Source: Paenibacillus pinisoli (GTDB lineage Bacteria; Bacillota; Bacilli; Paenibacillales; Paenibacillaceae). From it: DNA of 64,000 nucleotides. How positions within the stretch are numbered: the first letter of the stretch is position 1; every line of letters begins with the position of its first letter. Positions 36,803 through 45,454 of the stretch are shown here, piece by piece. The stretch lies in the NCBI RefSeq assembly GCF_003605435.1, contig NZ_QXQB01000002.1:434001-498000 (forward strand). The letters are read 5' to 3'. The notes under the pieces were generated by a model. It did not search any database and was not told the DNA's origin. It was given only the letters and a program-made list of their open reading frames with translations. The position numbers were made by a program, and so were the translations under genes.

Positions 36803-36842
36803 TAGCCCGTATATGTACAATGGAGCAGACATAATCGGGCTA
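36803..36842 (-). terminator. Hairpin after the sulfatase gene
   Basis: TAGCCCG pairs with CGGGCTA, with extra inner pairing (ATTATG/CATATA region), followed by TATCTGTTTC on the minus strand. It starts 7 bases after the sulfatase stop and could separate the importer-sulfatase transcript from the lyase gene. Confidence 0.55.
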
Positions 36843-36848
36843 TCTATT

Positions 36849-38288
36849 TTAAGCTTGAGGATCAAACTCATCATTTGTCATTTTTAGATAGGCTATCAAG
36901 TACTGCTCCAGCTTCTCAGAGACAGGATGCTGCTTGGCATTGTCCAAATGAAGAGGCGAGCACTGCGAGGGATCCGCTCTCAAATCATACAGTAATCTTT
37001 GTACCGGAGAATCTGTCGAATATCCTCTATCTACAACATAGGTATAGCTTCTGGATCGTACCCCTCGCCATCCATAATGCAAGTGATTTAATCCATGCTG
37101 TTGAAATCGCTCGATGGCAGCCATCTGGCCTGGGAACGCACTTATATAGGCTACCTCGGCCCACTCATCTTCAGGTTTTCCTTGCTGCTGCTCATCAAGA
37201 ATATGGGGAATCATGGATTGTCCTTGTACAGAGCTTGGTACGTCTAATCCAATTAACTCCAATAGAGTCGGCATAATATCGACCGTATTCAACACACATC
37301 GCGTACGCGCAGGCACTATTTGCTGTGGATAGCGAAGCATAAACGGTACACCGATTGATTCCTCATGCCAGGAATGCTTGGCAACGAAGCCATGCGCCCC
37401 CATTAGCTCACCATGATCAGCAGTAAGCACGACTATCGTATTGTCTGTCAAATGTAATTGCTCCAGCTTATCCAGCACTCTCCCAAATTGCCCGTCGATT
37501 CCTGTAATGGCTGCATAATAATCTGCAATCATCTGCTTCCAGACACTAGCTCCGCCAGGCACTTCTTCACCGGTATGCACTAGAAACGGGTCCCGGATCC
37601 TAACATTGGGCAATGGTTCAATAGACCGGCCTTCATACAGCTTCTTATACGAATCCGGAACAAGATCAAATGGGGAATGGGGCGGATTCCACGATAAGAA
37701 TAAGGCGAACGGCTCGTTGCTCTCATGTACGCTCTCCAAATATTGCAGGGCCATATCCGTCTCATGCTTGACGGACCATTCATTAATCTGAATCATTTCC
37801 TCAGAATCCTGCCAATAGTGTGGAGTTAAATGCTCATCATACGTTCCATAAGAATACCAATAGTCGAATTGATGACGCTTTGCTCCCGGTGGCGTATAAG
37901 CATCCCAATCCCTCGCCCCAGACCTCGGAAGCGGCTCGAAATTTTGCTCCGGGCAATCCAGATGCCATTTCCCAATATAAGCCGTAGCATAATCTGCTTG
38001 CTTCAGAACATCACTTATCGTTACTTCTGATTGCTCCAGCCCTATGGTTAACCCAAGCTTGCAGTTCGTATATACACCTGTACTTAATGAGTATTTCCCT
38101 GTCATCAAGGAAGCGCGATGCGGCGAACAAATAGGCGTGCAGGTAATGGACTGTTCAAAGCATAATGCTTGCTCGGCGAACTGGTCGATACGGGGCGTAA
38201 GGACAGGCTCTTTCCCCATAAACCCTACTGCATCCCTACGCCACTGATCTGCAAAAATATAGACGACATTAGGAAGACTCTTCTTCAT
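36849..38288 (-). CDS. Type I sulfatase (arylsulfatase family), cytoplasmic
   Basis: A 479-residue sulfatase. The formylglycine signature CxPxR is C54-S55-P56-H57-R58 in TPICSPHRASLMTGKYSL. The N-terminal metal site VVYIFADQWRRDA replaces the more common DDxxx with ADQW, as seen in many glycosaminoglycan sulfatases. The later metal segment TADHGELMGAHG is conserved. No signal peptide is seen, so it would act on imported sulfated fragments. It is 12 bases after the MalG-type permease and clearly in that operon. Cys-type enzymes need a maturase (FGE or anSME), not present here. Confidence 0.93.
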   Translation of the reverse strand: MKKSLPNVVYIFADQWRRDAVGFMGKEPVLTPRIDQFAEQALCFEQSITCTPICSPHRASLMTGKYSLSTGVYTNCKLGLTIGLEQSEVTISDVLKQADYATAYIGKWHLDCPEQNFEPLPRSGARDWDAYTPPGAKRHQFDYWYSYGTYDEHLTPHYWQDSEEMIQINEWSVKHETDMALQYLESVHESNEPFALFLSWNPPHSPFDLVPDSYKKLYEGRSIEPLPNVRIRDPFLVHTGEEVPGGASVWKQMIADYYAAITGIDGQFGRVLDKLEQLHLTDNTIVVLTADHGELMGAHGFVAKHSWHEESIGVPFMLRYPQQIVPARTRCVLNTVDIMPTLLELIGLDVPSSVQGQSMIPHILDEQQQGKPEDEWAEVAYISAFPGQMAAIERFQQHGLNHLHYGWRGVRSRSYTYVVDRGYSTDSPVQRLLYDLRADPSQCSPLHLDNAKQHPVSEKLEQYLIAYLKMTNDEFDPQA

Positions 38289-38299
38289 AGAATCACCTC

Positions 38300-39169
38300 T
38301 TACCCTTTTACTCCTGAACCCACTACTCCCTTAACAAAGTAATCCTGGGCCAGTATATATACCAGGACCGTAGGAACAATAGAAGAGACTGCCGCTGCCA
38401 TGAGCAGCGAATATTCCGTATTGTATTGACCGATAAAATGCTGCATCCCTAGCTGCAAGGTGAATAATTCATCCTTCGTCAGATAGATTAGCGGTCCTAA
38501 GAAATCATTCCACGTATGCATAAAGGAGAAAATAACTAGCGTTGCAATGGCTGGCTTCATCAAAGGAAGAACGATTCTGGCATATATGCCAATCTCGGAA
38601 AGCCCATCAATCTTGGCTGCTTCCAGCAATTCATCTGGAATGGAGGAGAAGAACTGCCGGAATAGAAATACGCCAAATGGATTGACTACACCCAGCAATA
38701 CCAGGGCCGCATGCGTATCGATTAGTCCAAGATTCTTCATTAATATAAATTGCGGAATCATGATGACCTGATAAGGAATCATCATCGTGCATAGGTATAA
38801 GAAGAATAGGCCATCTCGTTCGGGAAATTTTATTTTTGAAAAGGCGTACCCCGCCAAAGAACAAGTGATTAATAAAATAGCAATCGTGATCACAACGAGC
38901 TTAATGGTATTCAAGTAGTACAAGTGAAAAGGAATTTCCGTCCAAACTTTATAATAATTTTCCCAGTACACGGTTTCTGGAATCCACTTGATTGGGAATG
39001 TAAATATTTCATTGTCCGCCTTAAGCGATGATGACAACATCCACAGAAACGGAAATACCATCGTAATCGACGTAATAATCAACGCAACATATAGAAAGCC
39101 CTTCTTGAACAGGTTAGTTCTTCGTACAGATGGTTGTGTGCCTGCTGCAGCTTGACTCATTGCTCTCAA
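38300..39169 (-). CDS. Carbohydrate ABC transporter permease, MalG type (glycosaminoglycan locus)
   Basis: A 289-residue six-helix permease with the EAA loop ELLEAAKIDGLSEIGIYARIVLPLMKPA near residue 190. It carries the usual basic N-terminus before the first helix. It partners the gene at 39197 and precedes the sulfatase by 12 bases. No ATPase gene is present in the locus. Confidence 0.93.
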   Translation of the reverse strand: MRAMSQAAAGTQPSVRRTNLFKKGFLYVALIITSITMVFPFLWMLSSSLKADNEIFTFPIKWIPETVYWENYYKVWTEIPFHLYYLNTIKLVVITIAILLITCSLAGYAFSKIKFPERDGLFFLYLCTMMIPYQVIMIPQFILMKNLGLIDTHAALVLLGVVNPFGVFLFRQFFSSIPDELLEAAKIDGLSEIGIYARIVLPLMKPAIATLVIFSFMHTWNDFLGPLIYLTKDELFTLQLGMQHFIGQYNTEYSLLMAAAVSSIVPTVLVYILAQDYFVKGVVGSGVKG

Positions 39170-39196
39170 TCTCCCTCCGCCATCGTGGTACTCTAA

Positions 39197-40090
39197 TTAG
39201 TAGTTAACCCATTTTTTTTGCGCTCTGAATTGAATGAAAGTGATGACAAGAATGACTAAGAACAAGACATAGGCCATAGCTGATGCGTAGCCAAAATCAA
39301 ACTGCTTAAATGCCGTATTGTAAATCGTATATACGAGCACCTGTGTCGAGCGCCCTGGCCCGCCTTGTGTCAATACATAGATCATGTCGAACACCTTGAA
39401 GGAATTAATAACGCCCATAATAACGGTGAAGAAAATTACCGGGGATAAAGATGGAAGCGTAATATGGAAAAACTTATGAATGATGCCCGCCCCATCCAGA
39501 TCGGCAGCCTCATACAAATGATCAGGTATGCCTTGCAGGCCTGCCAAATACAAAACCATATAGTAGCCGATATGATTCCAGATATATACGATAGATACCG
39601 CAATTAATGCCCAGCTGGTTGAAGCGAACCACCCCGGAGGATTATCCATGCCCAGATTCATTAGAATCGTATTAACAGGACCTTTTGTAGGATTGAAAAT
39701 CAATTGCCACACCACTGCTACTGCTATCGTCGATGTCACATAAGGTAAAAAAACGGCCGTCCTGAACAGCTTCAGCCATTTGATGCCTGAGTTTAACCAC
39801 ACAGAGACAATTAGAGCCAGGAATAGCGTAATTGGCACAGTGATAAGCATGAAGATGATGCTATTCCTGAATGAAATGATAAAATTATCATCCTGTAATA
39901 GCTTTGTATAATTATCAAAGCCGATAAATTTAAAAGCGCCAAAACCATTCCATTCCACGAAGCTCATTCCGAATGAGAAGAAGACCGGAATAAGAATAAA
40001 GGCTAGAAAACCAAGAATATTGGGCAACAAGAACATGTATCCGTTGATTCGATTGCGCTGTGTCATCGTTAAAGGCTTCTTACCGAACAA
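39197..40090 (-). CDS. Carbohydrate ABC transporter permease, MalF type (glycosaminoglycan locus)
   Basis: A six-helix permease of about 297 residues with the EAA loop YEAADLDGAGIIHKFFHITLPSL. The proposed start is TTG at 40090, 9 bases after AAAGGAG, giving MFGKKPLTMTQRNRINGYMFLLPN. The ATG at 40066 is an alternative. The open frame continues to 40135, but that part is the terminator-like hairpin at 40114-40142 and is unlikely to be translated. Confidence 0.9.
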   Translation of the reverse strand: MFGKKPLTMTQRNRINGYMFLLPNILGFLAFILIPVFFSFGMSFVEWNGFGAFKFIGFDNYTKLLQDDNFIISFRNSIIFMLITVPITLFLALIVSVWLNSGIKWLKLFRTAVFLPYVTSTIAVAVVWQLIFNPTKGPVNTILMNLGMDNPPGWFASTSWALIAVSIVYIWNHIGYYMVLYLAGLQGIPDHLYEAADLDGAGIIHKFFHITLPSLSPVIFFTVIMGVINSFKVFDMIYVLTQGGPGRSTQVLVYTIYNTAFKQFDFGYASAMAYVLFLVILVITFIQFRAQKKWVNY

Positions 40091-40113
40091 GTCTACCCTC
40101 TCCTTTAGAAGAA

Positions 40114-40142
40114 AAGAGCCTTGTCTGGAAGACAAGGCTCTT
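40114..40142 (-). terminator. Intra-operon attenuator between binding protein and permeases
   Basis: A perfect 13-bp stem AAGAGCCTTGTCT/AGACAAGGCTCTT with a 3-base loop is followed on the minus strand by TTCTTCT. It lies 55 bases after the binding-protein stop and 24 bases before the permease start. Such partial terminators raise the binding-protein message relative to the permeases. Confidence 0.8.
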
Positions 40143-40197
40143 CATATAATCTAAGCCTTCTATCGATGCATGACATCATTGTAGTTATGCTCGCTTA

Positions 40198-41529
40198 TTA
40201 TTTAATCGAGAATTGCTCCTCATAGATGCTTGCCCATTCCTTCTGAACGCGTTCTTCCATTGCCGCTACTGCTTCTTGCGGCGTTTTGTCACCGATGAAT
40301 ACAAGCTCGCCTTCTTGGAGGAAGATACCGTCAACGACAATCGTCTTTACACCTGGCAGCATTGGATATTCCGCATATTCACTTGTTTCGTAGAAGTAGT
40401 TCAAATGCTCAGGCTGTCTACTTCCGTCGCCGTAGAAAGCTTGTTTCACAGCATCGTCCGTGTAGCCGGTAACGAAGCCTTTGGAAGCGAATACTTGCGC
40501 GCCTTTGCTGCCTGTAAAGAATTCAACCACTTTATAGGCTTCTTCTTTATGCTTGGAATTTTTATTGATCATTAGGGCTACAGGTGTAGCTAAGCTTGTA
40601 TTGCTCTCCACGCCTTTTGGATGAGGAATAGGTACTACATCCCACTTAAAGGACATCTTCCCTTCGTCTTCAGCTTTTCTCAGCTGGGCTACATGCCAAT
40701 CCCCAATAATGCTCATCGCAACCGTTCCGCTTTGGAAAATAGCATTATAATGAGCTCCGGTAGACTTCGACTCCGCCCACGGCATAATAGAGCCATCCGC
40801 TTCCATATCCAACCTTAATTGCAAGGCATCAACGAATGGAGACAGATCCTTGTCGATGACAGTTGCGCCTGCTTGAACGGCAGACATATACCAGGTCTGG
40901 GCCCAAGTGTGCAGGAATGCGCCATAGGTTTTATCAGCACCCGAGCCGGATGTAACCTTAGCAGCTAGTGCGCGGAATTCATCCCAAGTCATATCAGCGC
41001 TTGGATACTCGACGCCCGCCGCATCAAAAATATCTTTGTTATAGAACAACATCCAAGGAGATTTACGAAATGGCAATCCATAAATATTTCCGTTAATTGT
41101 CATTTCTTTATACAGCTCGCCATAGCCGGATACATCCGTATTATTGGATTTAATATAATCATTAAGAGGCTCAATAATTCCTGTGTCCACCATCTTGTCC
41201 AGTATCCCGCCGAATAAGTCATACTCTACTCCGCCGGATAATTGAGTTCTTAATTTTTCATAATATTGATTGGCTGGAAAGCTAATGAACTTGATTTGAA
41301 TGTTAGGATGTTCTTCTTGGAACTCCGCATAAGTGGCTTCAAAGGCCGGCAAATCATCAGGTAGAACGGGTATCGTAAAATTCACGTTTTTGTCTGTGCT
41401 TTCACCCGTATTAGAGGATGAACCCGCATTCTGATTATTACTCTCATTGGTTGTAGATTTACTGCTGCATGCAATCAAAGCGCTTACAATTAGCAAAAAA
41501 AGCATCCCTGTAACAAGCTTTCTTTTCAA
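40198..41529 (-). CDS. Sugar ABC transporter substrate-binding lipoprotein (glycosaminoglycan locus)
   Basis: A 443-residue CUT1-type binding protein. The signal MKRKLVTGMLFLLIVSALIAC ends with the lipidated Cys21. A Ser/Asn-rich linker (about 22-48) precedes the domain. IFQSGTVAMSIIGDWHVAQL near 270 is the usual ligand-lobe segment. The start is TTG (41527-41529) with GAGGGGAA 5-8 bases ahead. The start and its promoter are partly duplicated next door (41668-41774). It leads the importer-sulfatase operon and would bind glycosaminoglycan oligosaccharides. Confidence 0.92.
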   Translation of the reverse strand: MKRKLVTGMLFLLIVSALIACSSKSTTNESNNQNAGSSSNTGESTDKNVNFTIPVLPDDLPAFEATYAEFQEEHPNIQIKFISFPANQYYEKLRTQLSGGVEYDLFGGILDKMVDTGIIEPLNDYIKSNNTDVSGYGELYKEMTINGNIYGLPFRKSPWMLFYNKDIFDAAGVEYPSADMTWDEFRALAAKVTSGSGADKTYGAFLHTWAQTWYMSAVQAGATVIDKDLSPFVDALQLRLDMEADGSIMPWAESKSTGAHYNAIFQSGTVAMSIIGDWHVAQLRKAEDEGKMSFKWDVVPIPHPKGVESNTSLATPVALMINKNSKHKEEAYKVVEFFTGSKGAQVFASKGFVTGYTDDAVKQAFYGDGSRQPEHLNYFYETSEYAEYPMLPGVKTIVVDGIFLQEGELVFIGDKTPQEAVAAMEERVQKEWASIYEEQFSIK

Positions 41530-41774
41530 TTTACATTCCCCTCTCGCCCATGCTATACTTGCTCACAACAAAATTATAGAATAATTCACAATCCGTTATA
41601 AGTTGAAAAAAATATACCCCTTTTTAAACTAAAATTAATAAGAGGATAACTACTTACCCATCACAAAAGTATTCCTGTAACATGTTTTTTCAATTTACAT
41701 TCCCCTTTAGACCATGATATACTGCTCACAAAAATGATAGATTTATAAATTAAAATTACTAAAAGGATGATTAC
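41501..41774. repeat. Duplicated divergent promoter region
   Basis: Unit A (41501-41652) and unit B (41668-41774) are tandem and diverged. Both hold a CCTGTAACA...CAATTTACATTCCCCT...TGCTCACA order and end in AA(G/A)AGGAT(A/G)A(C/T)TAC. About 40-45 bases of A are missing in B. Unit A contains the true TTG start and first codons of the binding-protein gene; unit B repeats the ribosome site and TTG but meets TGA after ten codons. The B end supplies the ribosome site of the histidine kinase gene. Confidence 0.75.
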
Positions 41775-41776
41775 AT

Positions 41777-43279
41777 GTGATCTATCTATCCTTATTTTTT
41801 TTAATTTATACCATTGCATTAACCTATAACAAATCCAAAAACATGATAACAATTAGCTTAATCGGCATCATATTTGGTTGGTTAATTTCCATTTTCTCGT
41901 ATTTGTTTTATTTAAGTAAATTTAACGTATACTGGGCGGTTTTCAATGATTTCTACAATTTCAGCAAGGGCACCTGGAATCGCATTGTATTAGAAAACTT
42001 TGATGCCCTTATATTAATTCGTTTACTTAATTTTGGCATTTTACTTTTTCTTTTCAGCTTTCTACTCTTTTCAATCTCCTTCACCCATAGCAGAAGCAGA
42101 ATCAATAAGCTTTACTATTACATACCATTAGCGATCTTGTTTATCGTTCAACTCTGCTACTATGATCCTTTCATACAATTAAAGCTTCAGAATTATTTCT
42201 TCTCGTATGAATACGCGTCAGGCATGAATTATAAGCGTGTAACTACCATCATTGATATCATCTTTCAATGCACGAAATTTGCGCAAATTATAATTACCTT
42301 CAGCTTGCTTATTCATTATTTGATCAAAAATTTCAGAATCCATTTTATTAGGCAATATACAATTTTTAATATCATGTGTTTATTTCCAATCACAATCATT
42401 CATATCATGATGTTCTGGTGGGCGCCTGCAGTTCTCATACGAGCGACCCAAATTGACAGCTTTCATAATTATTTGAAGCCTCCCATGAATGCTATTTTAT
42501 TCAAATATAATATTTTCACAATTATTTCTTTGATCGCCTTTGCTGCCATGGTTTTTGCCTTTTCCAGATATCAAACCAAGCAGAAGCAGCATCATGTAGA
42601 AGCCGACGAGATTAACAAGAGGATCAATACCGCTTCCTTAGGCGTCAAAGCATTTACCCATTCGATCAAAAACCATTTGCTAGCTATACGTTCTGAAACT
42701 GAATATTTAAAGGAAAAATTCAAGGATGATGCCGACACGCTGTACAGCCTGGAGCTCATCTTCAAATCGTGCTACTACTCGTATGACATGATTAACAATG
42801 CATCCAGCAAGCTGGAATCGATTGATATTGTATTAAAGCCGGTAAAGCTGCATATTCCAGTCGAGCTGGCTCTTCAAAAGCTGTCATCCAAGGATCAAGC
42901 GGTGAACATTGAAGTTATTCGCTTATCGCATGGAAGCAAAGCTTTGTTGGACACATCTCACATGACTGAGGTTTGCTTCAATATCATTAAAAATGCTATT
43001 GAGGCCATGCATCAGACGAGCGATAAGCAGCTTACGATTACCATTGAGGATCAGGACCAATGGGGTTGTATTTCAATAGAGGACAACGGACCGGGGATTC
43101 CGCCGGAAAATATGAATGAAATTTTCTCCCCTTTCTTTTCCACCAAATCATCCGTTAGCAATTGGGGAGTAGGTTTATCCTACTGCCATAAAATAGTTAC
43201 ATCCCATCAAGGAAAAATCGAGGTTCACAGTACCGTTAACAAGGGTACGAGCTTCAAAATACTTCTCCCTTTATATTAA
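41777..43279 (+). CDS. Membrane sensor histidine kinase
   Basis: A 500-residue kinase. The N-terminal half (1-265) has about seven hydrophobic segments with no recognised sensor fold. The phosphoacceptor candidate is His295 in AFTHSIKNHLLAI. The HATPase domain has the N box MTEVCFNIIKNAIEAM, the G1 box ISIEDNGPGIPPENM, PFFSTK and GVGLSYC. It starts at GTG (41777) behind AAAAGGATG and is divergent from the binding-protein gene. AT-rich, unlike the rest of the locus. The likely signal is the imported saccharide or binding-protein state; this is inference. Confidence 0.9.
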   Translation: MIYLSLFFLIYTIALTYNKSKNMITISLIGIIFGWLISIFSYLFYLSKFNVYWAVFNDFYNFSKGTWNRIVLENFDALILIRLLNFGILLFLFSFLLFSISFTHSRSRINKLYYYIPLAILFIVQLCYYDPFIQLKLQNYFFSYEYASGMNYKRVTTIIDIIFQCTKFAQIIITFSLLIHYLIKNFRIHFIRQYTIFNIMCLFPITIIHIMMFWWAPAVLIRATQIDSFHNYLKPPMNAILFKYNIFTIISLIAFAAMVFAFSRYQTKQKQHHVEADEINKRINTASLGVKAFTHSIKNHLLAIRSETEYLKEKFKDDADTLYSLELIFKSCYYSYDMINNASSKLESIDIVLKPVKLHIPVELALQKLSSKDQAVNIEVIRLSHGSKALLDTSHMTEVCFNIIKNAIEAMHQTSDKQLTITIEDQDQWGCISIEDNGPGIPPENMNEIFSPFFSTKSSVSNWGVGLSYCHKIVTSHQGKIEVHSTVNKGTSFKILLPLY

Positions 43280-43301
43280 TTTGGCTGGAGGCTGAGACTT
43301 T

Positions 43302-43985
43302 ATGGAGAATATTAAATTAATTATTTCTGATGATATGGATGCGCATCGCAGAAGGCTTGAAAGAATTATTACGAAGCAGCCTAACATGACTTTACTTGCT
43401 TCCGTAGACAGCGGTGCAGCCACGATTGCTAAGGTGGAACAGGAAGTTCCCGACATTATATTGATGGATATTGAAATGGAAAGCAAATATGCGGGCATCG
43501 AAGCGGCAAATAAAATTCATGTCAGCTATCCGCATACAAAAATCATCTTATTAACGGTGCATGAGGACGATAATATTGTATTCGCGGCCTTTAAGACAGG
43601 CATCGTGGATTATATTATCAAATCTTTTCCCGAGGAGGAGATTGTCGAGGGGATTATTGCAGCCTACCGAGATGATTCACCCATACGTCCCATGATTGCC
43701 AAAAAGCTGCGCAACGAGCTGGTACGGTCTAAAAATCATGAATCCTTGCTGATGAATACCTTGAATATCATCTCCACTCTAACCGCTAGTGAGCTAGAGG
43801 TGCTGAAGCTGCTGTGCCAGAACAGAAACCGCCGGCAGATTGCTCTGCTTAGATCTGTTGAGGAGGAAACCATCAAAAAGCAAGTCAATAGTATTTTGCG
43901 TAAATTTAATAAGCGTCGTACCAAGGAAATCGTCAAATTAGTTACCGAGCTGCAAATTTTTAATTCCATATCTTATTTCAACTAA
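43302..43985 (+). CDS. Response regulator, NarL/LuxR-like
   Basis: A 227-residue regulator. The receiver has acidic pocket Asp10-Asp11, phosphoacceptor Asp56 (IILMDIEM), the switch Thr in ILLTVHE and a Lys in YIIKSFP. The C-terminal effector (about 155-227) reads LTASELEVLKLLCQNRNRRQIALLRSVEEETIKKQVNSIL, a LuxR-type HTH with a divergent scaffold. It follows the kinase by 22 bases. Paenibacillus sugar importers are more often paired with YesM/YesN systems that have AraC-type regulators, so this pairing is less usual. Confidence 0.9.
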   Translation: MENIKLIISDDMDAHRRRLERIITKQPNMTLLASVDSGAATIAKVEQEVPDIILMDIEMESKYAGIEAANKIHVSYPHTKIILLTVHEDDNIVFAAFKTGIVDYIIKSFPEEEIVEGIIAAYRDDSPIRPMIAKKLRNELVRSKNHESLLMNTLNIISTLTASELEVLKLLCQNRNRRQIALLRSVEEETIKKQVNSILRKFNKRRTKEIVKLVTELQIFNSISYFN

Positions 43986-43995
43986 TTACCACTAA

Positions 43996-44030
43996 GGAAG
44001 GACGTTCCATACTCCAAGAACTGTCCTTCC
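43996..44030. terminator. Hairpin between the response regulator and GH88 genes
   Basis: GGAAGGAC pairs with GTCCTTCC around a 19-base loop between two convergent genes. T-runs are short, so it is a moderate candidate for both directions. Confidence 0.55.
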
Positions 44031-44043
44031 TCCAGCTGCTTAT

Positions 44044-45255
44044 CTACCAGTACGGATTCCAATCCTTCTGCACCCTGATTAAAGCCTCCATATAGAAGTA
44101 ATCTCCCCAAATCGTACATTCATCCACACCAAGATCAATAGGCAGACTATATACGCCATGTGCCAATATCCCTGTGCCTTCCTGTCTTTCCTTGATCACA
44201 TAGTTCTCTGTTAATGATGTCAATATAGCTAATGCCGCTTCTTCATACAGTTGGCGATCACGATCCAATACTGGCAAATGATACGCTAATTCCAGCAAGC
44301 CGCATGCGGCAATAGCTGCGGCGGAAGTATCACGTTGCCCATCCTGTTGCAAAAACACCAGATCCCAGTTGCAGATCAAATCCTCTGGCAAATGATTCAA
44401 GAAGTAATTGGCTGCTGCTTTGGCTTGCTCGATGTATGCCATATCCTTCGTATAACGATAAGCTAATGGCAGACCGTACATTGCCCAAGCTTGGCCTCTA
44501 GACCAGCAAGCTTCATCCGCATAGCCTTGTCCAGTCCAGCCTCCTAATGCTTCACCCGTCTCAATATCGAGTCTAAACATCTGATAGATGGCTCCATCCT
44601 CACGTATCATATGCCGGGCCACGTTATCCATATGCCGTTTGGCTTTCACATAATAGGTTTGATCGCCTGTTACTTCTGCTGCCCAGAACAGCAACGGAAC
44701 ATTCATGGCGCAATCGACAATAAATACACCCTTTTCCTTATGCGCATCATCTTCTAAATAACCGCGCACCTGTATAATGCCTGATTTCTCTCTAAATCTC
44801 ATCGCCAGCAGCTTCGCCGCATCAAGAGCAATATGCTTAGACTTCTCATCCTTTGCTAATTTATAGCCAGCCACACAGGATAAGCTATATAAAAAACCAA
44901 TATCATGATGATTCAATATATCTCTAGTGACTAGACGCTCTTGGAAGCTATCCACATGCTTCTGCGCCACCTCTGCGTATTTATCCTCAGCTGTAAGCTC
45001 ATAGGCCAACCAAACCATGCCGGTCCAGAATGAAGAGGTCCAATCCGAATAATAGGCCAAATCCGCATTTTTGACAGGCTGATACTGAAGGCCGACAGAG
45101 TGTGCTGACGGGAATTGATCTGTGAATAAAGCTAGATTACGCTCCACTTGCTGAATAACATCCTGCAATGCCTTCTCATAGTATGATTTATTGTTGTTGC
45201 CTTGGAAACGCTCCTGCTTCTCAACCTTGGCTGTCTTGAGTAGGTTAGCTGTCAT
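44044..45255 (-). CDS. Unsaturated glucuronyl hydrolase, glycoside hydrolase family 88
   Basis: A 403-residue alpha/alpha-barrel enzyme that hydrates and opens the 4,5-unsaturated uronic acid left by lyases, giving 5-keto-4-deoxyuronate and the adjoining sugar. Asp118 (HHDIGFLYSLSC) and Asp181 (DCAMNVPLLFWAA) match the spacing of the two catalytic Asp of the Bacillus GL1 enzyme. YADEACWSRGQAWAMYGL is another family mark. There is no signal peptide, so it acts in the cytoplasm on imported disaccharides. It is its own transcript between kduD and the response regulator. Confidence 0.93.
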   Translation of the reverse strand: MTANLLKTAKVEKQERFQGNNNKSYYEKALQDVIQQVERNLALFTDQFPSAHSVGLQYQPVKNADLAYYSDWTSSFWTGMVWLAYELTAEDKYAEVAQKHVDSFQERLVTRDILNHHDIGFLYSLSCVAGYKLAKDEKSKHIALDAAKLLAMRFREKSGIIQVRGYLEDDAHKEKGVFIVDCAMNVPLLFWAAEVTGDQTYYVKAKRHMDNVARHMIREDGAIYQMFRLDIETGEALGGWTGQGYADEACWSRGQAWAMYGLPLAYRYTKDMAYIEQAKAAANYFLNHLPEDLICNWDLVFLQQDGQRDTSAAAIAACGLLELAYHLPVLDRDRQLYEEAALAILTSLTENYVIKERQEGTGILAHGVYSLPIDLGVDECTIWGDYFYMEALIRVQKDWNPYW

Positions 45256-45363
45256 TTAATTATTCCTCCCACAATGAAATAACAAAAAGTTAAGTTGATT
45301 ATAGCTTCTCTATCTCATTGGGATAAGGAGTAAATATTATCCCCCTTTATCGCGCCAATAGAA

Positions 45364-45408
45364 AAAGGCTGCTTCATCACGATCCGAAATCGCGATGAAG
45401 CAGCCTTT
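45364..45408 (-). terminator. Terminator of the kduI-deoR-kduD operon
   Basis: AAAGGCTGCTTCATC pairs perfectly with GATGAAGCAGCCTTT, and TTCTATT follows on the minus strand. It lies 46 bases after the kduD stop. Confidence 0.92.
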
Positions 45409-45454
45409 GATTGACAGTGGCCATCCTTCCGACCGGCTGCTCTGATTATGAAAA

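Noticed and set aside
41661..41852. A 63-codon minus-strand frame across the kinase start
   Set aside because: Only its end resembles the start of the binding protein, because of the local duplication. The rest is antisense to the kinase gene.
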